Notes: generated by a model not told the origin, from the sequence alone. A DNA stretch of 19,063 nt from Dehalococcoidia bacterium UBA1141 (GCA_002311385.1 DCAE01000112.1:80325-99387); one strand, 5' to 3'; positions 1 to 8,060 are shown, counted from the first letter of the stretch. A program made the numbers and translations.

Positions 1-864
1 CGGCTGGCGCTGGTGATTGAATACGATGGGACCAACTATAAAGGGTTCCAACTCCAGGCCAGTGAGCCCACGATACAAGGGGAGATAGAAACAGCGCTGG
101 CAAAGTTTACCCAGCAAGCCATTCGTGTTCGCGGCGCAAGTCGCACGGACTCCGGGGCTCACGCCAGGGGCCAAGTAGTGGACTTCCTTACGGACAGTCC
201 CCACTCCATGGGAATCTTCCCGAAAGCGCTAAACTACTACCTCCCCGGGGACATCAGGGTACAGTCAGTTCGTGAGGTTAGTTTAGATTTCAACTCCCGA
301 AGGAGCGCAACCAGCAGGATTTACCGTTATAACATCCTGATTTCACCCTGGCCTTCTCCACTACGGCGAACTACCCATCACTGGTTGCGACAAGAATTGA
401 TCGTTGCGACGATGAATCAGGCAGCCCAGAGATTAGTAGGTGTCCACGATTTCAGGACTTTGGCTGTGGGTCACCCTAAAGATAAAAGCGCAGTGCGAAA
501 TGTGCACCGATGGGACGTATGGCAAGAAGCAGATACGGTTATCATCGAGTGCGAGGCTAACGGGTTTCTGAGGCATCAAATCCGTAAGGCCAACTCCATC
601 CTGGTCCAAGTAGGATTGGGGGTACATCCGGAATCAATAGTCAGCGAATGTTTAGAAGCGGATTCGGCCAACAGAGTTCATGCCCCAATCTTGCCGCCCC
701 AGGGGCTTTGCCTGATGCGAGTGGTATACGAGTCCATGAATCAGGAATCTCTGGGCGAATCTAGCGAACCTGTTATCCGGCGACCGCAACGTTTTTCAAA
801 GGTCGCAGCAACAATAAACAAGACCATGCCGGGACAGCTTCGGGATGAGGCATATCCAGCCTGA
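1..864 (+). CDS. truA: tRNA pseudouridine synthase A (5' end cut by window edge)
   Basis: TruA converts uridines 38-40 of the tRNA anticodon stem to pseudouridine. The frame is open to base 1 and reads RLALVIEYDGTNYKGFQLQ, the usual TruA N-terminus, so only a few residues are missing; the GTG at 13 is internal. The catalytic aspartate lies in RTDSGAHA (Asp46 counted from the GTG). The second-domain motif GFLRHQIR is at about 184-191. The family fold normally ends near the LCLMRVVY stretch (about 232-239), but this protein continues for about 44 more polar residues. rplM and rpsI follow on the same strand, as in many bacteria where truA belongs to a ribosomal-protein operon. Family assignment is secure. 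Confidence 0.95.
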   Translation, partial: RLALVIEYDGTNYKGFQLQASEPTIQGEIETALAKFTQQAIRVRGASRTDSGAHARGQVVDFLTDSPHSMGIFPKALNYYLPGDIRVQSVREVSLDFNSRRSATSRIYRYNILISPWPSPLRRTTHHWLRQELIVATMNQAAQRLVGVHDFRTLAVGHPKDKSAVRNVHRWDVWQEADTVIIECEANGFLRHQIRKANSILVQVGLGVHPESIVSECLEADSANRVHAPILPPQGLCLMRVVYESMNQESLGESSEPVIRRPQRFSKVAATINKTMPGQLRDEAYPA

Positions 865-899
865 AGTAAAGAAACCCAACACAGGGCAGATAATTAGTT

Positions 900-944
900 T
901 ATAATCATTTCTGGACAAGCCCGACCCCAATCAATTTCGGGTCG
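900..944 (+). promoter_or_regulatory. Possible -10 element and leader hairpin ahead of rplM
   Basis: The truA-rplM gap holds a perfect TATAAT at 900-905, but with no convincing -35 box. Downstream is a 6-bp inverted repeat, CGACCC (922-927) and GGGTCG (939-944), with an 11-nt loop, just before the rplM start. Ribosomal-protein leaders often carry autoregulatory hairpins, and L13 leaders are known in other phyla. This one matches no class I can name, so both calls are tentative. Confidence 0.3.
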
Positions 945-967
945 AGGCGAAATTGGTGTAAGTAAAA

Positions 968-1420
968 ATGAAACGGACCAGCACATATTTTGCTAAAAAT
1001 GGCGAAGTGGAGGCCCAGTGGCGCGTATTTGACGCCACCGGTCAGGTCTTGGGGCGAATCGCCAGAGACATTTCTGTGGCGCTTCAGGGGAAGGACAAGC
1101 CTTCATACACACCCAATACGGCCACTGGCGATTTTGTCGTAGTATTAAACGCGGCTAGGATAAGGGTAACCGGCCGCAAACTTTTGCAGAAGACTTACTA
1201 CCGCCACAGCGGCTACGTAGGTAACATCAAAAGCTTTAAGTTGCGGGACGTTCTAGAGACTCACCCGGAGCGGGTCATTACCTTGGCGGTCAAGGGGATG
1301 TTGCCCCGCACCCATCAAGGACGGCAGATGCTTAGGCGTCTCAAGGTCTTTGCCGGAGGAGAGCATCCTCACCAAGCGCAGGTGCAAGGCAAACCCACGG
1401 TTCAAGCCGAAGCACGCTGA
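968..1420 (+). CDS. rplM: 50S ribosomal protein L13
   Basis: L13 is an early-assembling protein of the large ribosomal subunit that binds 23S rRNA. The 150-residue product shows the family pattern throughout: W-x-V-x-DA near the N-terminus (WRVFDATGQVLGRIA), the YTPN segment, a YYRHSGYVGN stretch in the middle, and the C-terminal KGMLPRTHQGRQMLRRLKVFAG-type region with GGEHPH. Length is normal for bacteria apart from a slightly long tail. The ATG at 968 has only a weak upstream purine signal, but it begins exactly where L13 should. rpsI follows after 57 bp, the near-universal L13-S9 pairing. Confidence 0.97.
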   Translation: MKRTSTYFAKNGEVEAQWRVFDATGQVLGRIARDISVALQGKDKPSYTPNTATGDFVVVLNAARIRVTGRKLLQKTYYRHSGYVGNIKSFKLRDVLETHPERVITLAVKGMLPRTHQGRQMLRRLKVFAGGEHPHQAQVQGKPTVQAEAR

Positions 1421-1477
1421 GGCTACAACCTAACCGCAAAGTCCATTCACAACTAAAAAATAGGGTAGGTAACTAAC

Positions 1478-1894
1478 TTGGTACAGGCTCAGGCTCCAGC
1501 TCAACAAGAATATTTCTACGCAACGGGTAAGCGAAAGACTTCCATCGCCAAGGTGCGTCTTTACTTGGATGAAGGTGGCCCGATACTGGTCAATGGCAAA
1601 CCCATGGACGAGTACTTCAATTGGGCGCCGTGGCAGCGGAAAATCAATGAGCCGTTCCGGATCAGCGACACTGTCAACCGGTTCAGAGTTGTCGTCCGGG
1701 TCATTGGTGGTGGGGTTAATTCTCAGGCTGAAGCAATCCGCCACGGCATTGCCCGAGCCCTGGTTGTCTATGATCAAACTCTGAAGGTCGAATTACGCCG
1801 ATCCGGGTGGATTACCCGGGATGCGCGCATCAAAGAGAGCAAAAAATACGGCCTAAAACGGGCCCGCCGTGCGCCTCAATATACCAAGCGTTAG
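1478..1894 (+). CDS. rpsI: 30S ribosomal protein S9
   Basis: S9 binds 16S rRNA in the head of the small subunit, and its C-terminal tail reaches the P-site tRNA. The product is 138 residues with family landmarks: YFYATGKRKTSIAKVRL near the N-terminus, GGGVNSQAEAIRHGIARAL in the middle, and the basic tail KKYGLKRARRAPQYTKR ending in the conserved Lys-Arg. The start is a TTG, supported by AGGT at 1467-1470 seven bases upstream and by the family's usual N-terminal length. It is the last gene of the ribosomal operon, and a strong terminator follows. Confidence 0.97.
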   Translation: MVQAQAPAQQEYFYATGKRKTSIAKVRLYLDEGGPILVNGKPMDEYFNWAPWQRKINEPFRISDTVNRFRVVVRVIGGGVNSQAEAIRHGIARALVVYDQTLKVELRRSGWITRDARIKESKKYGLKRARRAPQYTKR

Positions 1895-1922
1895 ACTATC
1901 TAGTGTTACCTATCGTCCAATT

Positions 1923-1957
1923 AGATGCGCTTCCATTTAGGAAGCGCATCTTTCATT
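1923..1957 (+). terminator. Rho-independent terminator after rpsI
   Basis: There is a perfect 12-bp stem, AGATGCGCTTCC (1923-1934) with GGAAGCGCATCT (1940-1951), a 5-nt loop, and a T-rich run after it. It sits about 30 bp after the rpsI stop, between the convergent rpsI and phosphomutase genes. The T tract is on the plus-strand side, so it acts mainly for the ribosomal operon. Confidence 0.9.
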
Positions 1958-2014
1958 TTATTGAACTCCACCACCAGCATCCCCGGCAGCATTCCAAGGG
2001 ATAACTTTTAGGGG

Positions 2015-3433
2015 CTAAACGCCAAGATAATCGGCGGCGGCGTCAATCAATGACGCCACTTTTTCCGGGCTGTCGGCCTCGGCGTATATGCGCAGCAGCG
2101 GCTCCGTTCCGGAGAACCGGGAAGCGAGCCAAGCATCATCGAAGAAGATTCGCCGGCCGTCTATCTCATCGCTGCCACGAACGGTCATCCCAGCTAATTC
2201 CGTTAGATCCTCGCTCTTCAGCAGCCCGCTGATTCGGTCACGTTCCGTGGGTTCGAAGGAAACGTCTCTCCTGGCGAAGAAATGAGGACCTACTTCATCG
2301 AAAAGGTGGTCAATCAGAGCCGAGACCGACTGGCCTGTTTGAGCCATGTACTCCAAGATGTAAAGGCCGCTGAGAATGCCATCCCGCTCCGGTATGTGGC
2401 CCCGGAAAGCAAACCCGCCACTCTCTTCGCCGCCCATCAACGCATCCACCTCCGACATCTTGGGACCGATATACTTGAAACCCACCCTCATCTCATGGAC
2501 GTCGATTCCAAATTTACTACCCAGCTTGTTCAGCATCATTGAGGAAGTCACGCCCTTAACCAACGCTCCTCTCATTCCTTTGTTCTCTAGAAGGTAAAGG
2601 GCCAACAGAGAGAACACTTCCAGTGTCGTAACGAACCGTCCCTTTTCATCCACCACTCCCAGTCGGTCGGCGTCGCCATCCAGGGCCAAACCCACTGAGG
2701 TCTCGCCGTCACCGGCCATGCGGTCAATGAGGACCGTCAGGTTGTGACCAATGGGCTCCGGTTGCTCCATTCCCGGAAAAGCTGGGTTAACGTTACCGTG
2801 CATCTCCTCGACAACGGTTGAACCTCCAGCCAAAATGGCCGAGATATAGCCGCCGCCCGCACCGAACATTGCATCTACCAAGACGTTTAAACCTGCTTGC
2901 CTGATGGACGCCAGGTCTATCAACTCTCCGATGCGGTGGAAATAGGGCGGGTCCGGATTTATGTCATCCAACAACCCTTCTTTGCGCGCACTTGCCAGAT
3001 TTATTGACTTTGGCTGGTCGGCAGCTTCTATCGCCTTTTCCAAGTCGTCCGTTATCTCCTGAGTCGCACTGCCAGCGTACTCCGGCTTAAATTTGAAACC
3101 ATTCCATATTCCGGGATTGTGGGAGGCCGTGATGACAGCGGCTCCGGCAGCCCCCAGGTGAAGCACGTTAAAGCTGACAACAGGCGTGGGCGCGGATTTT
3201 TCACATAGATAAACCTTGATACCGTTCCCTGCGCAAACGCCGGCGACGGTCTCCGCAAAATTTCTGGACAGGAACCGGGTATCGTATCCCACCACCAAGC
3301 CCTGACCGGCGGTCCCTCGAGATTTTAGGTAATCAGCCAAGCCTTGAGCACAGCGGGCCACGTTCTCAAAGGTGAAGTCCTCGGCGATTATTGCTCGCCA
3401 ACCGTCTGTGCCGAACCGGATTCTAGTGGTCAT
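2015..3433 (-). CDS. Phosphoglucomutase/phosphomannomutase-family protein
   Basis: This alpha-D-phosphohexomutase moves phosphate between C1 and C6 of a hexose, feeding glycogen, nucleotide-sugar or cell-envelope synthesis. All four active-site segments of the 472-residue protein are intact. The phosphoserine loop TASHNP is at 102-107 (Ser104). The metal loop DGDADR is at 252-257. The sugar-specificity loop GEESGG is at 335-340. The phosphate-binding loop RFSGTEP is at 439-445. The GEESGG form is typical of glucose/mannose mutases rather than glucosamine mutase, but the exact substrate is not certain. The ATG start has AGGAG five bases upstream. The gene stands alone, convergent with rpsI and divergent from glutamate dehydrogenase. 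Confidence 0.92.
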   Translation of the reverse strand: MTTRIRFGTDGWRAIIAEDFTFENVARCAQGLADYLKSRGTAGQGLVVGYDTRFLSRNFAETVAGVCAGNGIKVYLCEKSAPTPVVSFNVLHLGAAGAAVITASHNPGIWNGFKFKPEYAGSATQEITDDLEKAIEAADQPKSINLASARKEGLLDDINPDPPYFHRIGELIDLASIRQAGLNVLVDAMFGAGGGYISAILAGGSTVVEEMHGNVNPAFPGMEQPEPIGHNLTVLIDRMAGDGETSVGLALDGDADRLGVVDEKGRFVTTLEVFSLLALYLLENKGMRGALVKGVTSSMMLNKLGSKFGIDVHEMRVGFKYIGPKMSEVDALMGGEESGGFAFRGHIPERDGILSGLYILEYMAQTGQSVSALIDHLFDEVGPHFFARRDVSFEPTERDRISGLLKSEDLTELAGMTVRGSDEIDGRRIFFDDAWLASRFSGTEPLLRIYAEADSPEKVASLIDAAADYLGV

Positions 3434-3495
3434 TGCCGCTCCTATCCATTAAAGCCGAGCCCCACGTTACTATTGGGCCCAAGGATTGTGGTCTG

Positions 3496-3501
3496 ATTAT
3501 A
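3496..3501 (-). promoter_or_regulatory. Candidate -10 box for the phosphomutase gene
   Basis: The minus strand carries a perfect TATAAT about 63 bases upstream of the start codon. No good -35 box lies at 16-18 bp spacing, so this rests on the -10 alone. Confidence 0.35.
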
Positions 3502-3643
3502 GGTTAACTGCCAGCCTTCTACCATTTATCAATCTGATTTGAAACTCTTTTTTTTACCTACTTCGTGAATCTACCAGGCTCTCGGCATGCTCTAATTAGT
3601 GATGCGAATACTGAACAGGCGTATTGGCTGTTGGAAAACGCGA

Positions 3644-3672
3644 TTGTCCCTATCCGAGGGCTGGAATATACT
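3644..3672 (+). promoter_or_regulatory. Candidate sigma70-type promoter for glutamate dehydrogenase
   Basis: TTGTCC (3644-3649, 4 of 6 consensus) and TATACT (3667-3672, 5 of 6) are separated by exactly 17 bp. This would give a leader of about 55 nt before the start at 3734. Prediction from consensus only. Confidence 0.4.
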
Positions 3673-3733
3673 CAAATGGCCCCTCTAAGCCAAACCAAAA
3701 AGAATTTAGCAGAAAATATCAAAAGGTGGCTCT

Positions 3734-4984
3734 ATGACTGTTCCCGTAGAGATGACTCCATTTGAGGCCGTTACACACTACTTCGACCAAGCTTGCGATC
3801 GCCTTGGTGTTAAGGACGAAGTTAGGGCCTTGATTTGCACCCCTGATAGAGAAGTGCGAGTGGAGATTCCCGTGAGGATGGACGACGGTAGATTGGAAGT
3901 GTTTATCGGCTACAGGATTCAGCACAACGGTTCGCGCGGTCCTTACAAGGGAGGCATTCGCTATCACTCGGAAGCGAATGACGAAGAGGTACGGGCGCTA
4001 GCCGCTTTGATGACTTGGAAGACGGCTTTGGTGAGCATACCCTTCGGTGGAGCCAAAGGTGGTGTCACGTGCGATCCCCGCACAATGAGCAGCCGAGAAC
4101 TGCAAGCACTCACCCGGCGCTTTACTCGTTCAATCAGCAACATCATCGGCGTGAACCGGGATATTCCGGCGCCCGATGTGGGCACCAACTCTCAGACCAT
4201 GGCTTGGATGATGTCCGCCTACGCAGAAGAACATGGTTATACTCCTGGCGTTGTGACGGGGAAGCCCTTGGAACTGGGAGGTTCGCCGGGCCGGGAACAA
4301 GCGACGGGTCGGGGTGTTTCTTTAATTGTGAAGGAGGCTGCCCGGGATTTTGGAATTCCCATGGAAGAAACGGTAACCGCTATCCAAGGTTTCGGGAATG
4401 TGGGTTCTTGGACGGCCCATTTTCTGAGCCAGGGTGGGTGCAAAGTGATAGCTGTGAGCGACGTCAACGGTGGAGTGCGTAACGGCGGCGGGTTGGACTT
4501 AGACCGACTGCAAACCCACCTTGAGAACACCGGAACCGTGTACGGGTTTCCAGGGGGCGACGCCATCACCAACGAGGAGTTGCTGGGTCTGGAGTGCGAT
4601 TTCCTGGTGCCCGCAGCCTTAGGCGGCGCTATCCACAGTGGTAACGCGTCAAAGATAAAGGCGCGCGTGGTGGTGGAAGCGGCCAATAATCCGGTAACTC
4701 CAAGCGCAGAGAATATTCTAAACGAGAGGGGGATTCCCTGCCTGCCGGACTTGCTGGTCAATGCTGGCGGTGTGACCGTTTCCTACTTTGAGTGGGCTCA
4801 AAATATCCAGCGGTTTCCCTGGGATTTGGACCAGGTTAATGAGTCGTTGGAACAAATCATGGTGAGAGCCTACCGGGATGTGAGCGCCAAGGCGAAGGAG
4901 GAGGAGATTCGCTACCGCGACGCCGCTTTTGCGATAGCCGTTGGCAGGGTGGTCCGAGCCTTAGAGTTGCAGGGGTTGCCGTGA
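3734..4984 (+). CDS. gdhA: Glutamate dehydrogenase (Glu/Leu/Phe/Val dehydrogenase family)
   Basis: The enzyme interconverts glutamate with 2-oxoglutarate and ammonia, linking nitrogen and carbon metabolism in the cytoplasm. The 416-residue length fits the short hexameric class. GPYKGGIRYH at 69-78 carries the lysine (Lys72) that binds the glutamate side-chain carboxylate; leucine dehydrogenases have a different residue there. The catalytic lysine motif PFGGAKGG is at 103-110 (Lys108), and PAPDVGTN at 145-152 holds the catalytic Asp148. The Rossmann motif GFGNVG is at 219-224, and an aspartate at the end of the next strand (AVSDVNG) suggests NAD rather than NADP preference. The ATG has AGGTGG upstream (3723-3728). 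It appears monocistronic. Confidence 0.93.
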   Translation: MTVPVEMTPFEAVTHYFDQACDRLGVKDEVRALICTPDREVRVEIPVRMDDGRLEVFIGYRIQHNGSRGPYKGGIRYHSEANDEEVRALAALMTWKTALVSIPFGGAKGGVTCDPRTMSSRELQALTRRFTRSISNIIGVNRDIPAPDVGTNSQTMAWMMSAYAEEHGYTPGVVTGKPLELGGSPGREQATGRGVSLIVKEAARDFGIPMEETVTAIQGFGNVGSWTAHFLSQGGCKVIAVSDVNGGVRNGGGLDLDRLQTHLENTGTVYGFPGGDAITNEELLGLECDFLVPAALGGAIHSGNASKIKARVVVEAANNPVTPSAENILNERGIPCLPDLLVNAGGVTVSYFEWAQNIQRFPWDLDQVNESLEQIMVRAYRDVSAKAKEEEIRYRDAAFAIAVGRVVRALELQGLP

Positions 4985-5002
4985 CGTGCCCTTGCCTCAG
5001 GA

Positions 5003-5080
5003 CTGTCATTCTGAGGAGCGAAGCGACGAAGAATCTGTTGGTTCTGACGTAGATATTCTTCGCTTCGCTCAGAATGACAG
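5003..5080. repeat. Palindromic interspersed repeat (CTGTCATTCTGAG type)
   Basis: There is a long imperfect inverted repeat. The left arm (5003-5036) begins CTGTCATTCTGAG. The right arm (5051-5080) ends CTCAGAATGACAG, its exact complement. The inner arms carry GCGAAGCG and CGCTTCGC. A 14-nt loop separates them. Interspersed repeats of this look are, to my knowledge, widespread in Chloroflexota genomes. It lies between two convergent genes and would form a strong hairpin in RNA from either strand, so it may also serve as a terminator. No transposase is present. Confidence 0.8.
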
Positions 5081-5187
5081 CTTTAAGGAGACTTTTGGTG
5101 CAAAGCCCTGTGATGGGCAAGGATTTCGGACTCAGCGAAGCAATTTTTTCTCAGGTCGGAGCCGCTTGCTAGAAAGAAAAAATCCAT

Positions 5188-6216
5188 TCAGTCGGAGAGT
5201 TTGTTAGAATCCCCTAACCTCATGTGCTTCCGTAGCCTTTCTTCCGCCTGGCTGATGGGGTCATTGCCGTCCAACATCTCATCCAGCAACGATTGGGACG
5301 GGAACCCCGACGCGACTTCCTCATCAAGGGCATCAGCGAAGGCACCCTGGGATATCTCCTCAAGGACTTTTCGGTAATTTTCTACCTGGGACTCCCTCTC
5401 CAAGGCCATGAAACGAATCATCCCGCCATACGCCGCTGCGAAGCCATGGAGCTTGACCTGTTGGAAGAACCCTAAGTCCGCCATGGCTTGAAAGGACTTG
5501 GCCATCTCTCCCGACATATATAGCTCCAGAATCAGGGCTTCCGCAGGCAAACCCGCATCTACCCCCACCTGGAAAGCCGTCAGGATGGCGCTGGCTAAGT
5601 CCGGTCCAACGGTCTGCTCTACGAAAAGGTCCAGCTGAGCTTCTTGAACGGCGGTAATCACTAACGCGCCAGCGCGCAATGAGCCGACGGCTTGGGCCAA
5701 AGCACAAAGCACCGGCCAACCGTTGCCGGTAGCATCTTGCTCCAAGGACACGAAAGATGGGAACCCTATCTCTTTACGGTACATTTCCCGAATTCCAGAC
5801 CCAATCATGCGGGGAGCCACCATCAGCACGTCCAGATCCGGGGCAGGGCAAATCTTCCCGAAGGCCAAGTTGAAGCCTGAGGCGAAAACCACTGTGCTGC
5901 CCGTAATCAGGAAAGGCGCAATCTCTTTCTTGTAGATCTCCGGGGCAAGTTCGTCAGAGAGAAGAACGAATAAAATTGACGCATGCGGGGCCGCGGCTTG
6001 CACGGGCTTTACAGGGAAGCCATCTTCCAAAGCCACATCCCAAGCGGGGCCAGGGATTTCGGCCACCGTAACGGAGCTTACACCGCTATCCCTGAGGTTG
6101 AGAGCGAGAGGGCGGCCCAGGTTGCCGTATCCTACGATTACAATGTTTCTATTTTCAAGCGCCGACAGGTCAGCGTCTGCCTCGCGCAGGTAGCGGGGCT
6201 CACACTGCTGGTTCAT
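5188..6216 (-). CDS. Ketol-acid reductoisomerase-like protein with altered active site
   Basis: The 342-residue protein resembles class I ketol-acid reductoisomerase (IlvC) along most of its length: an N-terminal DADLSALENRNIVIVGYG with Rossmann motif GYGNLG (29-34), then LALNLRDSG, VLMVAP (130-135), an EQDATG stretch, RAG, and LDLFVEQ. The metal ligands Asp196 and Glu200 (from DLFVE) and probably Glu231 are kept. The catalytic histidine of HGFN is replaced: here it is FASGFN with Ser113. The APK lysine is Arg136, and the C-terminal glutamate/serine region is rearranged. The loop after the second strand has Glu53, not the NADPH-type arginine/serine pattern. It is therefore probably not a working branched-chain biosynthesis enzyme; reaction unknown. 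Its start overlaps the SCP2 gene by 17 bp. Confidence 0.75.
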   Translation of the reverse strand: MNQQCEPRYLREADADLSALENRNIVIVGYGNLGRPLALNLRDSGVSSVTVAEIPGPAWDVALEDGFPVKPVQAAAPHASILFVLLSDELAPEIYKKEIAPFLITGSTVVFASGFNLAFGKICPAPDLDVLMVAPRMIGSGIREMYRKEIGFPSFVSLEQDATGNGWPVLCALAQAVGSLRAGALVITAVQEAQLDLFVEQTVGPDLASAILTAFQVGVDAGLPAEALILELYMSGEMAKSFQAMADLGFFQQVKLHGFAAAYGGMIRFMALERESQVENYRKVLEEISQGAFADALDEEVASGFPSQSLLDEMLDGNDPISQAEERLRKHMRLGDSNKLSD

Positions 6217-6622
6217 ACCATTCGCCGCAGGCTTGACGATAGCTGCTCAAAAAGGGTTTCAACAGGGTGTTGAACTTGCCCAGCTTTAAGGGAGATATAC
6301 CTTTTACTTGAAGCTTGCCCATCACCATGGCCGCACCGAAGTTCGCCTTGCCATAGGCGGCGTTGTGGAATGTAGAAGCGTCCATGGTTATCGAGCTGTC
6401 AACCTGGCCCGACCATTCAGTAGCGCAATCGACGCTCCCCAAGTCATCAACCAAGAAGTAAATCTTGACGCCGTAATCTTTGAACTCCCAACTTAGGGTA
6501 TGGAGCATCTCGGCGACTTTTTGTAGCGAAGAACGAGGAACATTGGTTCCCACCAATTGAATCGTCCGGCGCATGACTTCCGTAAAATCTTCAGGGCCAG
6601 GGATAGAATGCTCTTCTGTCAA
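6200..6622 (-). CDS. SCP2 sterol-carrier-domain protein
   Basis: This small (140-residue) cytoplasmic protein has an SCP2-like fold, which forms a hydrophobic tunnel for fatty acyl-CoA, sterols or other lipids. The most recognisable part is the C-terminal half, KANFGAAMVMGKLQVKG (92-108) followed by PLKLGKFNTLLKPF, which matches the amphipathic end of the SCP2 domain. There is no signal peptide or membrane segment. The start is TTG, fixed by AGGAG eight bases upstream. Its last 17 bases overlap the start of the KARI-like gene, so the two are probably translated together. It may bind or deliver the substrate of that protein; this is inferred from position only. Confidence 0.75.
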   Translation of the reverse strand: MTEEHSIPGPEDFTEVMRRTIQLVGTNVPRSSLQKVAEMLHTLSWEFKDYGVKIYFLVDDLGSVDCATEWSGQVDSSITMDASTFHNAAYGKANFGAAMVMGKLQVKGISPLKLGKFNTLLKPFLSSYRQACGEWYEPAV

Positions 6623-6630
6623 CGGGGGCG

Positions 6631-6635
6631 CTCCT
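6631..6635 (-). promoter_or_regulatory. Shine-Dalgarno site fixing the TTG start of the SCP2 gene
   Basis: AGGAG on the minus strand lies 8 nt before the TTG at 6622, and no ATG or GTG in a better position is available. Confidence 0.7.
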
Positions 6636-6777
6636 GACGGAATGTGAGCCCGGCCCTCTCATGTGAGCCGGTGTTAGAGCCGTAGTGTAGGGGGTAGTCA
6701 TGCTTCATGCCCAACCAGGACGATGCGGCAACTGGCCCATAACGTCCAATCTATTGGAACGATTCGAGCGAGTAAGA

Positions 6778-6825
6778 GGGCCGACGCCCTTGTCCGGTTC
6801 CGTGAAACTGGTATCGCGTCGGCCC
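6778..6825 (-). terminator. Possible terminator hairpin after metK
   Basis: A perfect 10-bp GC-rich stem, GGGCCGACGC (6778-6787) with GCGTCGGCCC (6816-6825), starts 15 bases after the metK stop codon. The 28-nt apical part contains a smaller inner stem. On the minus strand it is followed by TCTTACTC, a poor U tract. It may be an attenuating or partial terminator between metK and the SCP2 gene. Confidence 0.5.
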
Positions 6826-6839
6826 GAAGTTTGGTTAGG

Positions 6840-8060
6840 TTAGGCTTCAGGCAGTCCTGCGTCCGCACGCAAGGCCGCTGCCTTATCGGTCCTTTCCCAC
6901 GTCAGATCCAGGTCATCACGTCCAAAGTGCCCATAAGCAGCAGTGGGCTGATATATTGGCCGCCTGAGGTCCAAGTCGCGGATAATCGCTGCGGGTCTCA
7001 GGTCGAAGTGTTTGGCGACCAGATCGTGAATCGTATCGCTGTCGACCCGGTTGGTGTCGAAGGTCTCCACCGCCACGGATATTGGAGTAGCGACGCCGAT
7101 GGCGTAGGACACCAATACCTCAGCCCGGTCCGCCAGTCCGGCGGCCACCAAGTTCTTGGCCACATACCGGGCCGCATAGGCTGCGGAGCGGTCAACCTTG
7201 GTCGGGTCTTTGCCAGAGAATGCCCCACCGCCATGGCGGGCGATACCTCCATAGGTATCCACCAGAATCTTGCGGCCAGTCAGCCCCGAGTCTCCCGCCG
7301 GTCCGCCAATCTCGAAATTGCCACTGGGGTTAACCAATATCTTGGTATTCTCATCCAGCAGGTTGGCCGGGACAATCTCGCGGATTACTTTTTCCGTGAT
7401 GTCCTTTTTAATCTGTTCTTGAGAGACACCGGGGTCGTGCTGGGCGCTGATAACCACGGTATCCACACGGTGGGGAACACCGTACTTGTACTCAACGGTC
7501 ACCTGGGATTTGCCGTCGGGCCTCAGGTAGGGTATAGCCCCTTCCTTCCTGACCATGCTCAGCTTCTGCACCAATTTCTGGGAGAGGCTGACGGTCAACG
7601 GCATCAATTCCGGAGTCTCGTTGCAAGCGAATCCAACCATCATTCCTTGGTCGCCTGCCCCTGTGGAATCCAGTTCGGCTTGGTCGCCGCCTTCTCCCCG
7701 CACTTCGAGAGCTTTGCTGACACCGGCATTTATGTCTGCCGATTGCTCCTGAATGGACACGGTAATACCGCAGCTTTTGGCGTCAATGCCGTAGTCGGAG
7801 TTGGTGTAACCTGCCTTGCGCAGCGTCTCCCGCACGATAGCAGGCACGTCCACATAGGACGATGTGGTAATCTCTCCCATCACCATTACCAAACCGTTGG
7901 TGACTGCGGTTTCGCAGGCCACTCTGCCCATGGGGTCTCCCCTCAAAACTGCATCCAGCACGCCGTCGGATATCTGGTCACATAGTTTGTCCGGGTGACC
8001 TTCCGTCACCGACTCGGAAGTCAGTAGATATTTGGGTGATTCATTAAACAATAGCGCCAT
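6840..8060 (-). CDS. metK: S-adenosylmethionine synthetase (methionine adenosyltransferase)
   Basis: MetK makes S-adenosylmethionine from methionine and ATP, releasing phosphate and pyrophosphate. The 406-residue protein has the usual bacterial length and both signatures: TEGHPDK near the N-terminus (19-25) with the ATP-site histidine, GAGDQG at 134-139, and the glycine-rich GGGAFSGKDPTKVDRS segment in the C-terminal half. No key residue appears lost. The ATG has AGGAGA seven bases upstream. It lies only 27 bp after ahcY on the same strand, so the two are almost surely cotranscribed. It is the last enzyme gene of the SAM-cycle cluster headed by the riboswitch near 12100. Confidence 0.97.
   Translation of the reverse strand: MALLFNESPKYLLTSESVTEGHPDKLCDQISDGVLDAVLRGDPMGRVACETAVTNGLVMVMGEITTSSYVDVPAIVRETLRKAGYTNSDYGIDAKSCGITVSIQEQSADINAGVSKALEVRGEGGDQAELDSTGAGDQGMMVGFACNETPELMPLTVSLSQKLVQKLSMVRKEGAIPYLRPDGKSQVTVEYKYGVPHRVDTVVISAQHDPGVSQEQIKKDITEKVIREIVPANLLDENTKILVNPSGNFEIGGPAGDSGLTGRKILVDTYGGIARHGGGAFSGKDPTKVDRSAAYAARYVAKNLVAAGLADRAEVLVSYAIGVATPISVAVETFDTNRVDSDTIHDLVAKHFDLRPAAIIRDLDLRRPIYQPTAAYGHFGRDDLDLTWERTDKAAALRADAGLPEA

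Larger units (their letters stand above)
3434..3733. other. Divergent intergenic region, phosphomutase / glutamate dehydrogenase
   Basis: This 300-bp gap separates two divergently transcribed genes. It holds a run of eight T residues near 3548-3555 and candidate promoters for both genes. A short open frame from 3565 runs into the dehydrogenase gene in another frame and resembles no known protein, so I treat it as non-coding. Confidence 0.6.

Noticed and set aside
3565..3765. Short open frame upstream of glutamate dehydrogenase
   Set aside because: No ribosome site, no similarity, overlaps the true gene start in another frame and contains the likely promoter.
5188..6216. Calling this gene ilvC
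   Set aside because: The catalytic histidine and neighbouring substrate residues are replaced, and no ilvB, ilvN or ilvD is nearby.
6723..7985. 420-codon open frame on the plus strand opposite metK
   Set aside because: It is antisense to a complete, strongly conserved metK and its translation resembles no family; a codon-bias shadow.
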